Shown: positions 9,207 to 17,714, numbered from the stretch's first letter. The stretch is 64,000 nucleotides of DNA from Chitinophagaceae bacterium UBA7600 (GCA_002478885.1 DLKC01000027.1:124001-188000); one strand, 5' to 3'. Program-made: numbers and translations. The notes: generated by a model not told the origin, from the letters alone.

Positions 9207-9610
9207 AACCCGGAACTTTAGAATGAACACTCAGGTAAAGTAGTTATACATAAAGGAAGATGATCAACAAATACCTCAGTGCTTATATAACTCGCTGTTA
9301 TAAAGTTAGGCGAGCCACGACAGATTTATTATGAGAGAAGTCAGGTTATATAAGAGCGCACCCATTTTACATCAATTGTAATCTGTAGGTCGAAAAATGC
9401 TTTTCTCAAGGTGTATCCTTTGCATGTGGTGTAATGTAGCTACCAAGTTGTTTTGGCTTTAAAAGCGGCTAAGGCTTGGACTGTGATCAAATTTGAATTG
9501 CCTTGATTCCCGTACCAATTTAATAAATGAAATTTATTTCGTTTCCATACGATGTCACTCTTTGCCTGCTTATTTTTGCCACTCATTGTATATTTACAAA
9601 AACCTCTCTT
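9207..9610. other. Intergenic region between divergent genes
   Basis: About 400 bp separates the LRR-like gene (minus) from the isocitrate dehydrogenase gene (plus). The sequence is AT-rich. A TATATTTAC box at about 9589-9597, just before the icd start, resembles a Bacteroidota -7 element (TAnnTTTG). I see no repeat arm, RNA gene or convincing small gene here. Confidence 0.5.
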
Positions 9611-11065
9611 ATGACCAAAATAGCAGTAGCAAAAGGCGATGGCATAGGCCCGGAAATTATGGATGCTGTATTAAATATTTTTAGAGCAGCAGAAGTTCCC
9701 CTTGAATATGAATTTGTGGATATGGGCAAATGGGTCTTTGACAAGGGCTACAGCAATGGCATGACTCCCGAAGCGCAGCGCAGTATAGAAACACTAGGTA
9801 TCTTGTTTAAAGGCCCAATGGAGACCCCTAAGGGTAAAGGAGTAAAAAGCGTAAACGTAACAGCCCGCAAAACCTGGAACACTTATGCCAACAAAAGAGT
9901 GTTCCAAACCCTGCATGGTGTAGATACTGTCTTTAGCAAAGCTGGTATACCAGTCGACATAACCGTTGTACGGGAAAATATCGAAGATACTTATGGCGGT
10001 ATTGAGCATATGCTTACGCATGATGTTGCATTAAGCCGTCGTTTTATTACACGGCCTGGCAGTTTGCAGGTAATCAAGTATGCTTTCGAAATGGCGAAGA
10101 AAAAAGGGGCACGGCGGATCACCTGCGGTCATAAAGCCAATATTATGAAGATAACCGACGGACTTTTTCTTGATGTTTTCAACGAGGTGGCCAAAGAATA
10201 TCCTGAATTGAAAGCTGATGATGTGATCGTAGATGACCTTTGTATGAAACTTGTAACCCGGCCAGACCTCTTTGATGTGGTAGTGCTTACCAATCTTCAG
10301 GGCGACATCGTTTCGGATCTTTGCGCCGGGCTTGTTGGCGGTTTAGGGTTTGCACCAAGTGCAAATATCGGCGATCATATTTGCATATTCGAAGCAGTAC
10401 ACGGAACCGCACCCGATATCGCCGGTAAAAATGTGGCTAACCCAACCGCGTTGCTCTTAAGCGGTATTGGCATGTTGCGACATCTCGGCTTAATGAAAGG
10501 AGCAGCACTTATTGAGAATGCATTGTTGTATACATTGGAGCAAGGTGTTCATACAGGCGACTTTGGCGACAAAACAAAAGCGTCTGTAAACACTACTGCT
10601 TTTGCCGAAGCCGTTATCGGCAACTTTGGCAAAACGCCTGGGTTGGGTGCAAAACCAATGCTACCCGATATGCCTACTACGCAAACGCATTTTAAACTTG
10701 AAAAAAACCCCATGCTCGAATCTGTGGAAATGGAAAACGAAAAAATTGTGGGTGTGGATTTCTTTATCGAAAGCAATGAACAGCCCATCACCATCGCCAA
10801 TAAATGCATGCGTCATGCAGGTGTAAAGTTTAAACTCGTTAATATAAGTAATAGAGGTACGCAGGTATGGCCTACCGGTTCTGTTTACACCAATCTCGTA
10901 AACCAGTATAATGTTCGCTTCGAAAGCATCGATGATTTTCCGCTTAATCAGCAGGATGTGCTTGGGCTTTATGTGAGTATGAGCGGCAACTTTAAAATTT
11001 GCTCATCAGAATTGTTATTAATGTGGGGAGATAAAAAAGCGTACAGTCTCGCACAGGGCCAGTAG
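9611..11065 (+). CDS. icd: NADP-type isocitrate dehydrogenase
   Basis: Oxidative decarboxylation of isocitrate to 2-oxoglutarate in the TCA cycle. It has 484 residues from the start MTKIAVAKGDGIGPEIMDAV, which begins the nucleotide-binding fold exactly as in the family; the frame extends 28 residues upstream but that part looks like non-coding sequence. Visible motifs are GDGIGPE, VVRENIEDTYGGIEH (substrate site), NLQGDIVSDLCAGLVGGLGFAPSANIG and EAVHGTAPDIAGKNVANPTA. The extra C-terminal domain of roughly 140 residues makes it resemble the longer Thermus-type enzyme rather than the E. coli form. It stands alone; cofactor preference for NADP is inferred from the family. Confidence 0.92.
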   Translation: MTKIAVAKGDGIGPEIMDAVLNIFRAAEVPLEYEFVDMGKWVFDKGYSNGMTPEAQRSIETLGILFKGPMETPKGKGVKSVNVTARKTWNTYANKRVFQTLHGVDTVFSKAGIPVDITVVRENIEDTYGGIEHMLTHDVALSRRFITRPGSLQVIKYAFEMAKKKGARRITCGHKANIMKITDGLFLDVFNEVAKEYPELKADDVIVDDLCMKLVTRPDLFDVVVLTNLQGDIVSDLCAGLVGGLGFAPSANIGDHICIFEAVHGTAPDIAGKNVANPTALLLSGIGMLRHLGLMKGAALIENALLYTLEQGVHTGDFGDKTKASVNTTAFAEAVIGNFGKTPGLGAKPMLPDMPTTQTHFKLEKNPMLESVEMENEKIVGVDFFIESNEQPITIANKCMRHAGVKFKLVNISNRGTQVWPTGSVYTNLVNQYNVRFESIDDFPLNQQDVLGLYVSMSGNFKICSSELLLMWGDKKAYSLAQGQ

Positions 11066-11157
11066 TTAAAAAAATGTGCCGCATATAAAATCATTTTTTC
11101 AGGCTGTAAGCGGTCTGCCGAAGTGATTTTTTTTGTTGCCTTCTTTTGTATCAATAT

Positions 11158-11546
11158 CATCGTTCCTTGCGTCGCACTCTTGTACAGCATAACCTCATTC
11201 AGCAACCAAACAGGTTAAATGTAATGGCGTTTATCAGAATATTTTGTCACCGGCAAACCAAAGCAAGGCAAGCCATATAAGCCCTTTGACCAGGAAGAAA
11301 AAAAATCCTGCCCAGCCTATTCGCCTAAGCCATACTTTAAATTTTTGTTTACTGGTCATGATCTGTTGCAGCGAAATGAACGGCGATAAAACTAAAAAGA
11401 AAATAGCCGCAAACCCTCAGCAGTAAATGAATTTTTTTAATTGGTAACACGGTGCCAGGAAAAACGGTAGCTGTAATCATTTCAGTTGTACAAAAATATG
11501 CCGCACGATGCTACTGAAGCTGAAGAGTGCGACGCAACCAAAGCTG
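11158..11546. repeat. Inverted repeat pair R3 flanking the 41-aa gene
   Basis: Left arm 11158-11185 (catcgttccttgcgtcgcac...) and right arm 11519-11546 (...gaagagtgcgacgcaacc...). The arms share the complementary variant ACTCTT / AAGAGT. The spacer of about 330 bp, the longest for an ordinary pair, contains a small minus-strand gene. Confidence 0.75.
11234..11359 (-). CDS. 41-residue single-pass membrane microprotein
   Basis: Translating the minus strand from ATG at 11357-11359 gives MTSKQKFKVWLRRIGWAG, then FFFFLVKGLIWLALLWFAGD and the end KIF. A basic amphipathic N-terminus (K/R at positions 4, 6, 8, 12, 13) is followed by one transmembrane helix (about residues 15-37), which predicts an N-in orientation. 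It resembles short KRIGWAGF-type proteins that I recall from many Bacteroidota genomes, sometimes mis-annotated; this is from memory, not a search. It sits between the two arms of repeat pair R3, on the opposite strand to both neighbours. Function unknown. Confidence 0.65.
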   Translation of the reverse strand: MTSKQKFKVWLRRIGWAGFFFFLVKGLIWLALLWFAGDKIF

Positions 11547-11698
11547 ATTTGCAAACAAATGCCGGGAATAAAAAAGTTCTGTGCAATAAAAAACCTCGGA
11601 TTATTTCGTTCTGCAACCAGAAAAATAAGTGCAGATTTTGCACTGATCGGTGCGGGTAAAAACCTAAATGTTACTTTCGTGATGTTAAAACAATTTTT
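11360..11698. other. Intergenic region upstream of the crotonase gene
   Basis: It holds the right arm of repeat pair R3 (11519-11546) and a TACTTTCG box at 11672-11679, close to the Bacteroidota -7 consensus, 20 bp before the crotonase ATG. No clear -33 element is seen at the usual distance. Plus-strand frames through this stretch read across the repeat and do not resemble a protein. Confidence 0.4.
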
Positions 11699-12478
11699 AT
11701 GTACAGTACTATTTTAACGGAATTGGATAATGGCATATTCAGCATTATCATTAACCGGCCTGATAAGTTGAACGCGCTTAATAAAACCGTGATGGAAGAG
11801 TTGAGCCTGGCGATCGATGAAATATATAATAATGATGAAATTAAGTCGGCCCTAGTTACCGGGGCAGGAGCGAAGTCTTTTGTCGCTGGTGCAGATATTA
11901 ACGAGTTTATCGCGCTTGATGCAGGCGCAGGCGCCGCATTTGCGCAAATGGGCCAGGATAGAGTTTTTACAAGAATCGAGCATTCGCCAAAACCTATTAT
12001 TGCGGCGGTAAACGGGTTTGCTTTGGGTGGTGGATGCGAACTTGCAATCGCCTGTCATTTTAGAATTGGCAGTACTGCTGCAAAGTTTGGGCAGCCTGAA
12101 GTAAATCTTGGATTGATACCAGGTTATGGCGGCACACAGCGGCTAACTCAATTGATCGGTAAAGGACGTGCGCTTGAAATGATGATGAGCGGAATAATGA
12201 TCGATGCAGCTACAGCTCTGAGTTATGGGCTCGTGAATTATGTGGTTGCGCCGGAAGAATTAATAGCAAAAGCAAAAGTAGTTTTGGCGCTTATTAATTC
12301 GAAAGCGCCGCTGGCAGTTGCAAAATGTATTACATGCGCCAATGCAGTTTTCGATGAAAAGGCAGACGGATTTGCTGTAGAAATTGAAGCATTTGGAAGC
12401 TGTTTTGCAACAGATGATAAAGTGGAAGGAACCACTGCATTTATTGAAAAAAGAAAGCCTGTATTTACAGGAAAATAA
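11699..12478 (+). CDS. Enoyl-CoA hydratase / isomerase (crotonase family)
   Basis: A 259-residue crotonase-fold enzyme, most likely adding water to 2-enoyl-CoA in fatty-acid or amino-acid degradation. Motifs: INRPDKLNALN at the N-terminus, SFVAGADINEF (CoA-binding and oxyanion region), NGFALGGGCELA with the first catalytic Glu, and GQPEVNLGLIPGYGGTQRL with the second. Both glutamates of true hydratases are present, which favours hydratase over a degenerate family member. It is monocistronic and ends at a perfect bidirectional terminator. The exact acyl-CoA substrate cannot be predicted. Confidence 0.9.
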   Translation: MYSTILTELDNGIFSIIINRPDKLNALNKTVMEELSLAIDEIYNNDEIKSALVTGAGAKSFVAGADINEFIALDAGAGAAFAQMGQDRVFTRIEHSPKPIIAAVNGFALGGGCELAIACHFRIGSTAAKFGQPEVNLGLIPGYGGTQRLTQLIGKGRALEMMMSGIMIDAATALSYGLVNYVVAPEELIAKAKVVLALINSKAPLAVAKCITCANAVFDEKADGFAVEIEAFGSCFATDDKVEGTTAFIEKRKPVFTGK

Positions 12479-12488
12479 GTTTAGGTAT

Positions 12489-12527
12489 TAAAGCAAAGAG
12501 CGGCGCACTGCGCCGCTCTTTGCTTTA
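12489..12527. terminator. Bidirectional terminator between convergent genes
   Basis: A perfect 18-bp inverted repeat (TAAAGCAAAGAGCGGCGC) with the loop ACT. The A/T-rich outer ends supply a T tract on either strand. It serves both the crotonase gene and the M56-amidase gene. Confidence 0.9.
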
Positions 12528-12545
12528 ATAGGAAGGTCGTTTAAA

Positions 12546-14528
12546 TTATTGGTTTTTTGATTTTGTGGTAATTTCAATAACACCGCTCTTTCCTTTTTCT
12601 CCATACTTGTCGGTAGCTAACTTATCTTTTAAAACATTTGCACTCAGAATTGTATTTGGGTCAAGTTTATCTGCTACTTCCTTAGTAACAATTTTCCCGT
12701 TGATAACATAGAGGGCAATATTGACGTTGGAAGCAACCTTTGTTTCTGTACTTACATTGTCATTTACATCAACCTGCGTGTTGACGTTGACATTTACCTT
12801 ATACAACGGCCCATTCTTTGTATCAATTTCGATTACTCCATTTTTGCCTTTAGCTCCATATTTATCGGTTGCCATTTTGTCTTTTAAAACGTTGACACTT
12901 TTGATGCAGGTATTGTCTAAAGCTTTTGCTTTCGAAGTTTCTATAATTTTCCCATCGATCACATAAAGAGGGCTGGGGTTGGGCGCTGCTGTGTCGACAG
13001 ACTCATTCATTGCAGTTAATTTTGTTTCGTATGGTCTAATGTCCTTCTGGTTTGCATATCCAGCTACTGCTTTTAATATATTTCTCGCTAGCGATTCGAT
13101 TCTTGCGGATTGCGTAAGGTAGGCTACATCATTTTTATTGTCGATATAACCACTTTCAATTAAGATTGAGGGAACTGAATTGGCTTGCAATATCCATATA
13201 CCAACTTGCTTTTGCAGCAAGGCCGGTGTAACCTGAAAGTCATCTGAAAGTTCACCAATCACAGCAGATCCAAGCAATTTGCTTTTATCGAGCAGGCCAT
13301 TATCGTTATTCTTTGAGATAACTACTTCCATACCGGAAACTTCATTCTGCTTATCGGGCGCCTGGACATTTGCATGAATAGAAATACATGCATCTGCTTT
13401 TTGAGTTTTAATCCAGTCCACCCGTTCAGGAGGTGTAAGAGATTCATCAGTATTGCGGGTTAATACCACATCAACAGCGTATTCAGCAGAAAGGTCTTTG
13501 ATCTTTTTTGCAATGCTAAGATTGATGTCTTTTTCCTTTATTCCATTGATGCCAAGCGCACCATTATCCTTTCCACCATGGCCAGCATCAACAACCAATT
13601 TAAAAGGAACTGAAACTTTTGTAACTACAGTAGTGTTTGCATCATCAGCTTTTTGAATGCGGAAAGCAAATAATAGCGTAACGAGAGCAAGTAATGGTAA
13701 TGCCATCATGCGGCGGAAATAGTTGAATTTTGGATCTTTCGAAGTTGTAAGCATAACTAAGCGTCTTTTGATAGGGGAATAAAAAAATGATTGAGCGGGC
13801 GCGAAAATTGACTTGCCATATTGTGCCTGCAAAAGCATAGCAGCAAAAGCAGAGGCATCTTTATTACCGACAGCTTTTTCGTCTGCAATAAATTCGTGAA
13901 TAAGATAAAGTTCCTTTTGTATAAGCCAGAAGACCGGGTTCATCCAAAACAATGCGTTTAATGTTTGCATAAATAATTTGTCCCAGGTATGTTTTTGTTG
14001 AATATGCGTTATTTCATGCTGCAGGATTTGTTTACCAGTTGTTTCTTCCAGAGAAATATCGTTGCGCCAGAAAACATTTCTTAGAAAAGAGAAAGGTGCG
14101 TGTTCGAGGTCTGTGGCAATAAAATCGAATTCGGTTGTTGAATTTACAGGGTAGCTTCGTTTGATTTTATAAATGTGAGCTATCCTTAACGTGAGTCCCA
14201 GCAGCATAGCAAATGATATTGTCAGGGTTATGATAACGAAGAGTTGTTGCCAATCTAGTATAAAACTTCCCGTTGATAAAGCTTCCTGCTCGCCGCCAGT
14301 TGAATAGATTACATTGAGCAATTTAATAGTCTTATCGTTACCGCTTTCAAAAGTGAACCATTGCAGGTTAAGAAGGGGTACAGTAATGCTGAAAAGTAGT
14401 GTTAGCAAAAGGTAAAAGCGATTGTAATAATGAAACCGTTTGTTTCGTAATACAAGCCCGTAGTAAGTCATTAACAACGCGGCACAAATAAACACTTTGA
14501 GCTGGTAGATGAAAAATGTTTGCAGCAT
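12546..14528 (-). CDS. M56 (BlaR1/MecR1-like) membrane protease fused to an N-acetylmuramoyl-L-alanine amidase
   Basis: 660 residues. An N-terminal multi-TM region (1-30, 36-55, 94-118, and TM around 276-290) holds the M56 zinc protease motif HEITH (171-175) and HEFIAD (211-216). After the last TM comes an Amidase_3 domain (about 308-490) with DAGHGG (314-319), Glu332, His385 (SIHAN) and Glu458 (LIESG), the zinc ligands and catalytic Glu of peptidoglycan amidases. The C-terminus carries two TonB-plug-like repeats (521-572 and 606-656; YVIDGKI, then VLKDK and ATDKYG). Bacterial BlaR1 proteins usually carry a penicillin-binding sensor; here an amidase takes that place. It starts 1 bp after the BlaI-type repressor gene, so it is probably its antirepressor. 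Whether the amidase cuts or only senses wall fragments is unknown. Confidence 0.9.
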   Translation of the reverse strand: MLQTFFIYQLKVFICAALLMTYYGLVLRNKRFHYYNRFYLLLTLLFSITVPLLNLQWFTFESGNDKTIKLLNVIYSTGGEQEALSTGSFILDWQQLFVIITLTISFAMLLGLTLRIAHIYKIKRSYPVNSTTEFDFIATDLEHAPFSFLRNVFWRNDISLEETTGKQILQHEITHIQQKHTWDKLFMQTLNALFWMNPVFWLIQKELYLIHEFIADEKAVGNKDASAFAAMLLQAQYGKSIFAPAQSFFYSPIKRRLVMLTTSKDPKFNYFRRMMALPLLALVTLLFAFRIQKADDANTTVVTKVSVPFKLVVDAGHGGKDNGALGINGIKEKDINLSIAKKIKDLSAEYAVDVVLTRNTDESLTPPERVDWIKTQKADACISIHANVQAPDKQNEVSGMEVVISKNNDNGLLDKSKLLGSAVIGELSDDFQVTPALLQKQVGIWILQANSVPSILIESGYIDNKNDVAYLTQSARIESLARNILKAVAGYANQKDIRPYETKLTAMNESVDTAAPNPSPLYVIDGKIIETSKAKALDNTCIKSVNVLKDKMATDKYGAKGKNGVIEIDTKNGPLYKVNVNVNTQVDVNDNVSTETKVASNVNIALYVINGKIVTKEVADKLDPNTILSANVLKDKLATDKYGEKGKSGVIEITTKSKNQ

Positions 14529-14529
14529 A

Positions 14530-14886
14530 TTATTTATTTTTTAGCTGTTGTAATAATAATTCGAGCTCCTCAACGCTGAGTTTATTTTCTTCTACCAGAA
14601 ACGAAACTGCTTTACTAAATGAACCACCGAAATAACCTTTCACCACAGAGCTCAATGTGTTTTTTGAATACGCCTCTCGGCTAATCATTGGTTCGTACTG
14701 ATGCATTCTGCCAAAGGTTTCTGTAGTTACAAAATCCTTGTCAATTAAAATTTTGAGTAATGTAGCAACTGTGTTGGAGTGTGGCTTTGGATCGGGCATG
14801 GCCTCCAGAATATCCTTTAAAAAGCCTTTTTTGATCTTCCACAGCGATTGCATTATTTGCTCCTCTGCTTTTGTTAATGTTTTCAT
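14530..14886 (-). CDS. BlaI/MecI/CopY-family transcriptional repressor
   Basis: A 118-residue winged-helix repressor: LTKAEEQIMQSLWKIKKGF, then the recognition region PKPHSNTVATLLKILIDKDFV, the wing (ETFGRMHQYEPMISREAY) and a C-terminal dimerisation part. The family represses its own operon and is inactivated by proteolysis triggered by the M56 partner. The partner gene begins 1 bp after this stop. Two dyads upstream (14892-14905 and 14927-14938) are candidate operators. What signal it answers to is unknown; no beta-lactamase gene is adjacent. Confidence 0.92.
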   Translation of the reverse strand: MKTLTKAEEQIMQSLWKIKKGFLKDILEAMPDPKPHSNTVATLLKILIDKDFVTTETFGRMHQYEPMISREAYSKNTLSSVVKGYFGGSFSKAVSFLVEENKLSVEELELLLQQLKNK

Positions 14887-14891
14887 GTATA

Positions 14892-14938
14892 ACTAAAACT
14901 TTAGTCAAACATAAAACTAATTATTTAGTTGTACAACT
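14892..14938. promoter_or_regulatory. Candidate BlaI-type operators
   Basis: Two perfect dyads lie just upstream of the repressor gene: ACTAAA-AC-TTTAGT at 14892-14905 and AGTTGTACAACT at 14927-14938. The TACA/TGTA-type centre of the second and the ACTAAA half-sites fit BlaI-class operators. Assigning them to this repressor is inference from position. Confidence 0.6.
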
Positions 14939-15027
14939 ATTTTTTTAGTTAAACATTTGTGAAGAGCTTTTAAGGGAATATGGAATATTCAAATTTCTGC
15001 ACGGAATTGTTGAATAGCGATTTGCTG

Positions 15028-15052
15028 TACAAGTGGGTGACACAACGAAAGC
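15028..15052 (-). repeat. Single repeat arm R4 (TGTCACTCA-type core)
   Basis: tacaagtgggtgacacaacg followed by aaagc, 41 bp beyond the stop of the ECF42 sigma gene. No partner arm was found nearby. Confidence 0.7.
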
Positions 15053-15093
15053 TGAGCAGCGCTACTTGGCTGGAGCCAAAAAGAAGTTTGCTG

Positions 15094-16359
15094 TTAGTTG
15101 CATTCAGTAATTTTTTTCTGAAGCAGTGATTGCTCAATTCTGGAACCGGTAAGGGCTTTGGCCCTAGTGAAATATTTTTTTGCCTCTTCTTTTTTATTGA
15201 GCTCCAAATACATTTCACCCAAAGAAGCATAATAGAGATAATGATTTTCGAGGCCCTGTATTTGTGTAAGAGAATCAAGTGCGGCTTGCCTGCTTACCGC
15301 ATAAGCAGATGCAATGGCCTTGTTGAGGGCAACGACGGGGCCAGGTTTTAGTGTATATAGAATATCGTAAAGATGATAAACGGTTTTCCAGTCGGTTTGG
15401 TCGAAGGATGGTGCGGCAGCATGCAGCGATGCGATTGCCGCTTCGAGATGATAAGCCGAAAAGTGGTTGCCTTCAGCTGCGGCATTGAGGTAATCGAAAC
15501 CGCGTTGAATGAATGCCCGGTTCCACAGGCTACGGTCCTGGTATTTGAGAATAACAATATTTCCTTTGTCATCAACCCTGGATTGGAAACGGGAAAATTG
15601 GAAACACATCAATGAAAGAAAGGCTCGTGTTTCAGGAATATTTGTGAATGTTTGTTCGCTAAGTATCTGGCACAATCGCATAGCTGCTTCGCAGAGATCT
15701 TCCCGAATAAGCTGTTCAGGGTGAGAAGAGTTGTAGCCCTCGTTAAACAAAAGATATAGTGATTGTAACACTGTTTGAAGTCGCGAGTTGAGCAAATTGG
15801 CGGGCGGTACTTCAAGTTGAATTTTCTGCTGTATTATTTTTTCTTTGGCGCGGTAAATTCTTTTGGTGACAGCATCGTGTGTTGTGAGAAATGCGTTGGC
15901 AATCTCATGCACACTAAGGCCGCACAAGGTTTTTAAGACCAGTGCAATTTGAGATTCAACCGGGATAAAAGGATGGCAGCAGGCAAACATCATTCTGAGC
16001 TGGCTATCCTGAATCTCATTGTCGAGAAACATGTCGTTTATGGCAGGATCAACTTTTAGATCCTGTTGTAGTTGCTGGCTGTATGCGGAACCTATTTTCT
16101 GGAAATTTCTTTCTCTTCTCAGGTGATCGATCGCCCGGTTTTTAGCCACACGGTAAAGCCACGCTGAAGGATTATCTGGCAGTCTGCCGTAGCTCCATGT
16201 TACCATTGCCTTTAACAGAGTGTCTTGGACAATGTCCTGGGCAACTTCGAAACTGTCAAAACCTAGCAATCTTGTAAGTACAGCAATCATTTTACCCGAC
16301 TCTCTTCTGAAGAGATGTTCAATCAAATGATTTACCTGCGATGAAGAAGGTGGCTGCAT
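15094..16359 (-). CDS. RNA polymerase sigma factor, ECF42-like
   Basis: 421 residues. Sigma region 2 (AQDIVQDTLLKAMVTW ... PSAWLYRVAKNRAIDHLRRER) and region 4 (LVLKTLCGLSVHEIANAFLTTHDAVTKRIYRAKEKI) occupy about the first 190 residues. The long C-terminal extension (about 190-421) with TPR-like helices is typical of the ECF42 group. That group is generally encoded next to YciI/DGPF-domain proteins, as here. No anti-sigma factor is adjacent; in ECF42 the C-terminal extension is thought to carry the control. A terminator-like hairpin lies 17 bp before the start codon, between it and yciI. Target genes are unknown. Confidence 0.9.
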   Translation of the reverse strand: MQPPSSSQVNHLIEHLFRRESGKMIAVLTRLLGFDSFEVAQDIVQDTLLKAMVTWSYGRLPDNPSAWLYRVAKNRAIDHLRRERNFQKIGSAYSQQLQQDLKVDPAINDMFLDNEIQDSQLRMMFACCHPFIPVESQIALVLKTLCGLSVHEIANAFLTTHDAVTKRIYRAKEKIIQQKIQLEVPPANLLNSRLQTVLQSLYLLFNEGYNSSHPEQLIREDLCEAAMRLCQILSEQTFTNIPETRAFLSLMCFQFSRFQSRVDDKGNIVILKYQDRSLWNRAFIQRGFDYLNAAAEGNHFSAYHLEAAIASLHAAAPSFDQTDWKTVYHLYDILYTLKPGPVVALNKAIASAYAVSRQAALDSLTQIQGLENHYLYYASLGEMYLELNKKEEAKKYFTRAKALTGSRIEQSLLQKKITECN

Positions 16360-16375
16360 TAGCTTGTAGGTAAAG

Positions 16376-16406
16376 AAAAAGCAAACCAGTTTATGGTTTG
16401 CTTTTT
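16376..16406. terminator. Hairpin between yciI and the ECF42 gene
   Basis: An inverted repeat GCAAACCA-GTTTA-TGGTTTGC flanked by A5 and T6, so it can end transcription on either strand. On the minus strand it separates yciI from the sigma gene, which begins 17 bp further on, and may cut read-through into the sigma gene. Confidence 0.75.
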
Positions 16407-16412
16407 TGGCTG

Positions 16413-16754
16413 TTACATTTTCATTATTTGTCTTATCTGAACTTTGCCGTCCAGATCAAAATCAGGGTAGTCTTGGGCAAGCGCCAATGCTTCATCATAA
16501 TTTTCTGCATTAACAATAAAGAAGCCACCAACTACCTCTTTTCCTTCGGCGAAAGGGCCGTCGGTAATCACGCGTTCTTTGCCTTCTATACATTTTCCGC
16601 CAAGCATTAATGGTTCGCCGGCGACATATTTTCCGGCTTTCCTCAGTTGCTCGATCCAGGCCATCCACTTATTCATACTCTGCTGCATAGTTTCCGGAGA
16701 CAGTTCTTCAGATGAAGACATTCCACCCTGAAAGATGAACATAAATTTTTCCAT
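16413..16754 (-). CDS. YciI-family (DGPF domain) protein
   Basis: A 113-residue ferredoxin-like-fold protein with GKERVITDGPFAEGKEVVGGFFIVNA near the middle, the DGPF signature. It precedes the ECF42 sigma gene, the usual genomic partnership of this family. The catalytic role of DGPF proteins is not settled; some YciI relatives are dehalogenase-like or act in small-molecule chemistry. It is probably in the sigma factor's regulon or transcribed with it, subject to the intervening hairpin. The start MEKFMFIFQGG is well supported. Confidence 0.9.
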   Translation of the reverse strand: MEKFMFIFQGGMSSSEELSPETMQQSMNKWMAWIEQLRKAGKYVAGEPLMLGGKCIEGKERVITDGPFAEGKEVVGGFFIVNAENYDEALALAQDYPDFDLDGKVQIRQIMKM

Positions 16755-16990
16755 AATGAATGTTTTTGTGTTTTGAATTGTTTTATAGATGACGAGCAGT
16801 ACGGCTCAAAATGGACATATTATTAAAAAATAATTCCAGCATCAAATGGACAGAAAAGTTATGCAATAAATGTGTTTTAATAAAACCTTCGGTAAAAGGC
16901 AATTTGAGCATTTTTAGATATTTACGTCCGTGTGTTGATAAAATGTAAAGACTGCGAGCCGCACGCCCACAATTATTTTATCTTCACCCT

Positions 16991-17680
16991 ATGAAAACTA
17001 TAGGACTTATCGGCGGGCTAAGCTGGCTATCGACTCTTGATTATTACCGGCAGCTTAATGAAATGGTCCAGAACAAAACTAATGGCGCTGCAACTGCAAG
17101 ACTGGTGATGTATTCGGTTGAATTTGGTGAAATAAAGCGACTAACGCAGGACGGTGACTGGGACACCATTACAGGCATAGTAACCAATGCTGCAAAAAAA
17201 ATTAAAGCAGCAGGCGCCGATTGCTTACTTATTGGCGCAAATACCATGCACAAAATAGCAGACGAAATACAAGCTTCGGTCAACATTCCGCTTATTCACA
17301 TCGCGGAAGAAACAGCCAAGGTGGTGAGCACTACAGGGGTAAAAAAAGTTGCCTTGCTTGGCACAAAGTATACGATGCAGCTTGATTTTTATGCCAATAA
17401 ACTGCTGGACCGGGAAATAGAAATAATTATTCCCCCGAAAGAAGACATCGAATACATTAATGACACTATTTATAATGAAATGAGTAAAAATATTTTTCTG
17501 CCGGAGCGAAAATCGAGTTTCCTGCGAATAATTAATGAGTTGATTGAACGGGGTGCGGAAGGGGTTATTCTTGGCTGTACTGAAATTCCTATTCTTGTTA
17601 AGCAGAATGATGTTTCAGTTGCAGTGTTTGATACAACGCAAATTCATACTTCGGCAGCGGTTGAATTTGTGTTGAAATAA
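16991..17680 (+). CDS. Aspartate/glutamate racemase-family enzyme (YgeA-like)
   Basis: 229 residues; interconverts L- and D-amino acids without a cofactor using two acid/base residues. The N-terminus KTIGLIGGLSWLSTLDYYRQLN and the second catalytic Cys in LGCTEIP are typical. At the first catalytic position the sequence reads IGANTMHK, so the usual Cys is absent and a Thr stands in its loop. E. coli YgeA also has this Thr/Cys arrangement, so the enzyme may favour one direction or one enantiomer (inference from that family). It is a monocistronic gene between two minus-strand units. Confidence 0.88.
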   Translation: MKTIGLIGGLSWLSTLDYYRQLNEMVQNKTNGAATARLVMYSVEFGEIKRLTQDGDWDTITGIVTNAAKKIKAAGADCLLIGANTMHKIADEIQASVNIPLIHIAEETAKVVSTTGVKKVALLGTKYTMQLDFYANKLLDREIEIIIPPKEDIEYINDTIYNEMSKNIFLPERKSSFLRIINELIERGAEGVILGCTEIPILVKQNDVSVAVFDTTQIHTSAAVEFVLK

Positions 17681-17714
17681 AAAAGGCAAATATTGTTATT
17701 TTTCCCTCCCGGAA

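Noticed and set aside
13453..13656. Plus-strand frame inside the M56-amidase gene
   Set aside because: Antisense shadow of the amidase domain with no independent support.
14227..14886. Beta-lactam resistance locus
   Set aside because: BlaI and M56 genes are present but there is no beta-lactamase or PBP2a gene and the sensor part is an amidase, so resistance is not supported.
16755..16990. Possible gene or RNA in the 236-bp gap before the racemase
   Set aside because: AT-rich, no hairpin-plus-T tract, no open frame of note.
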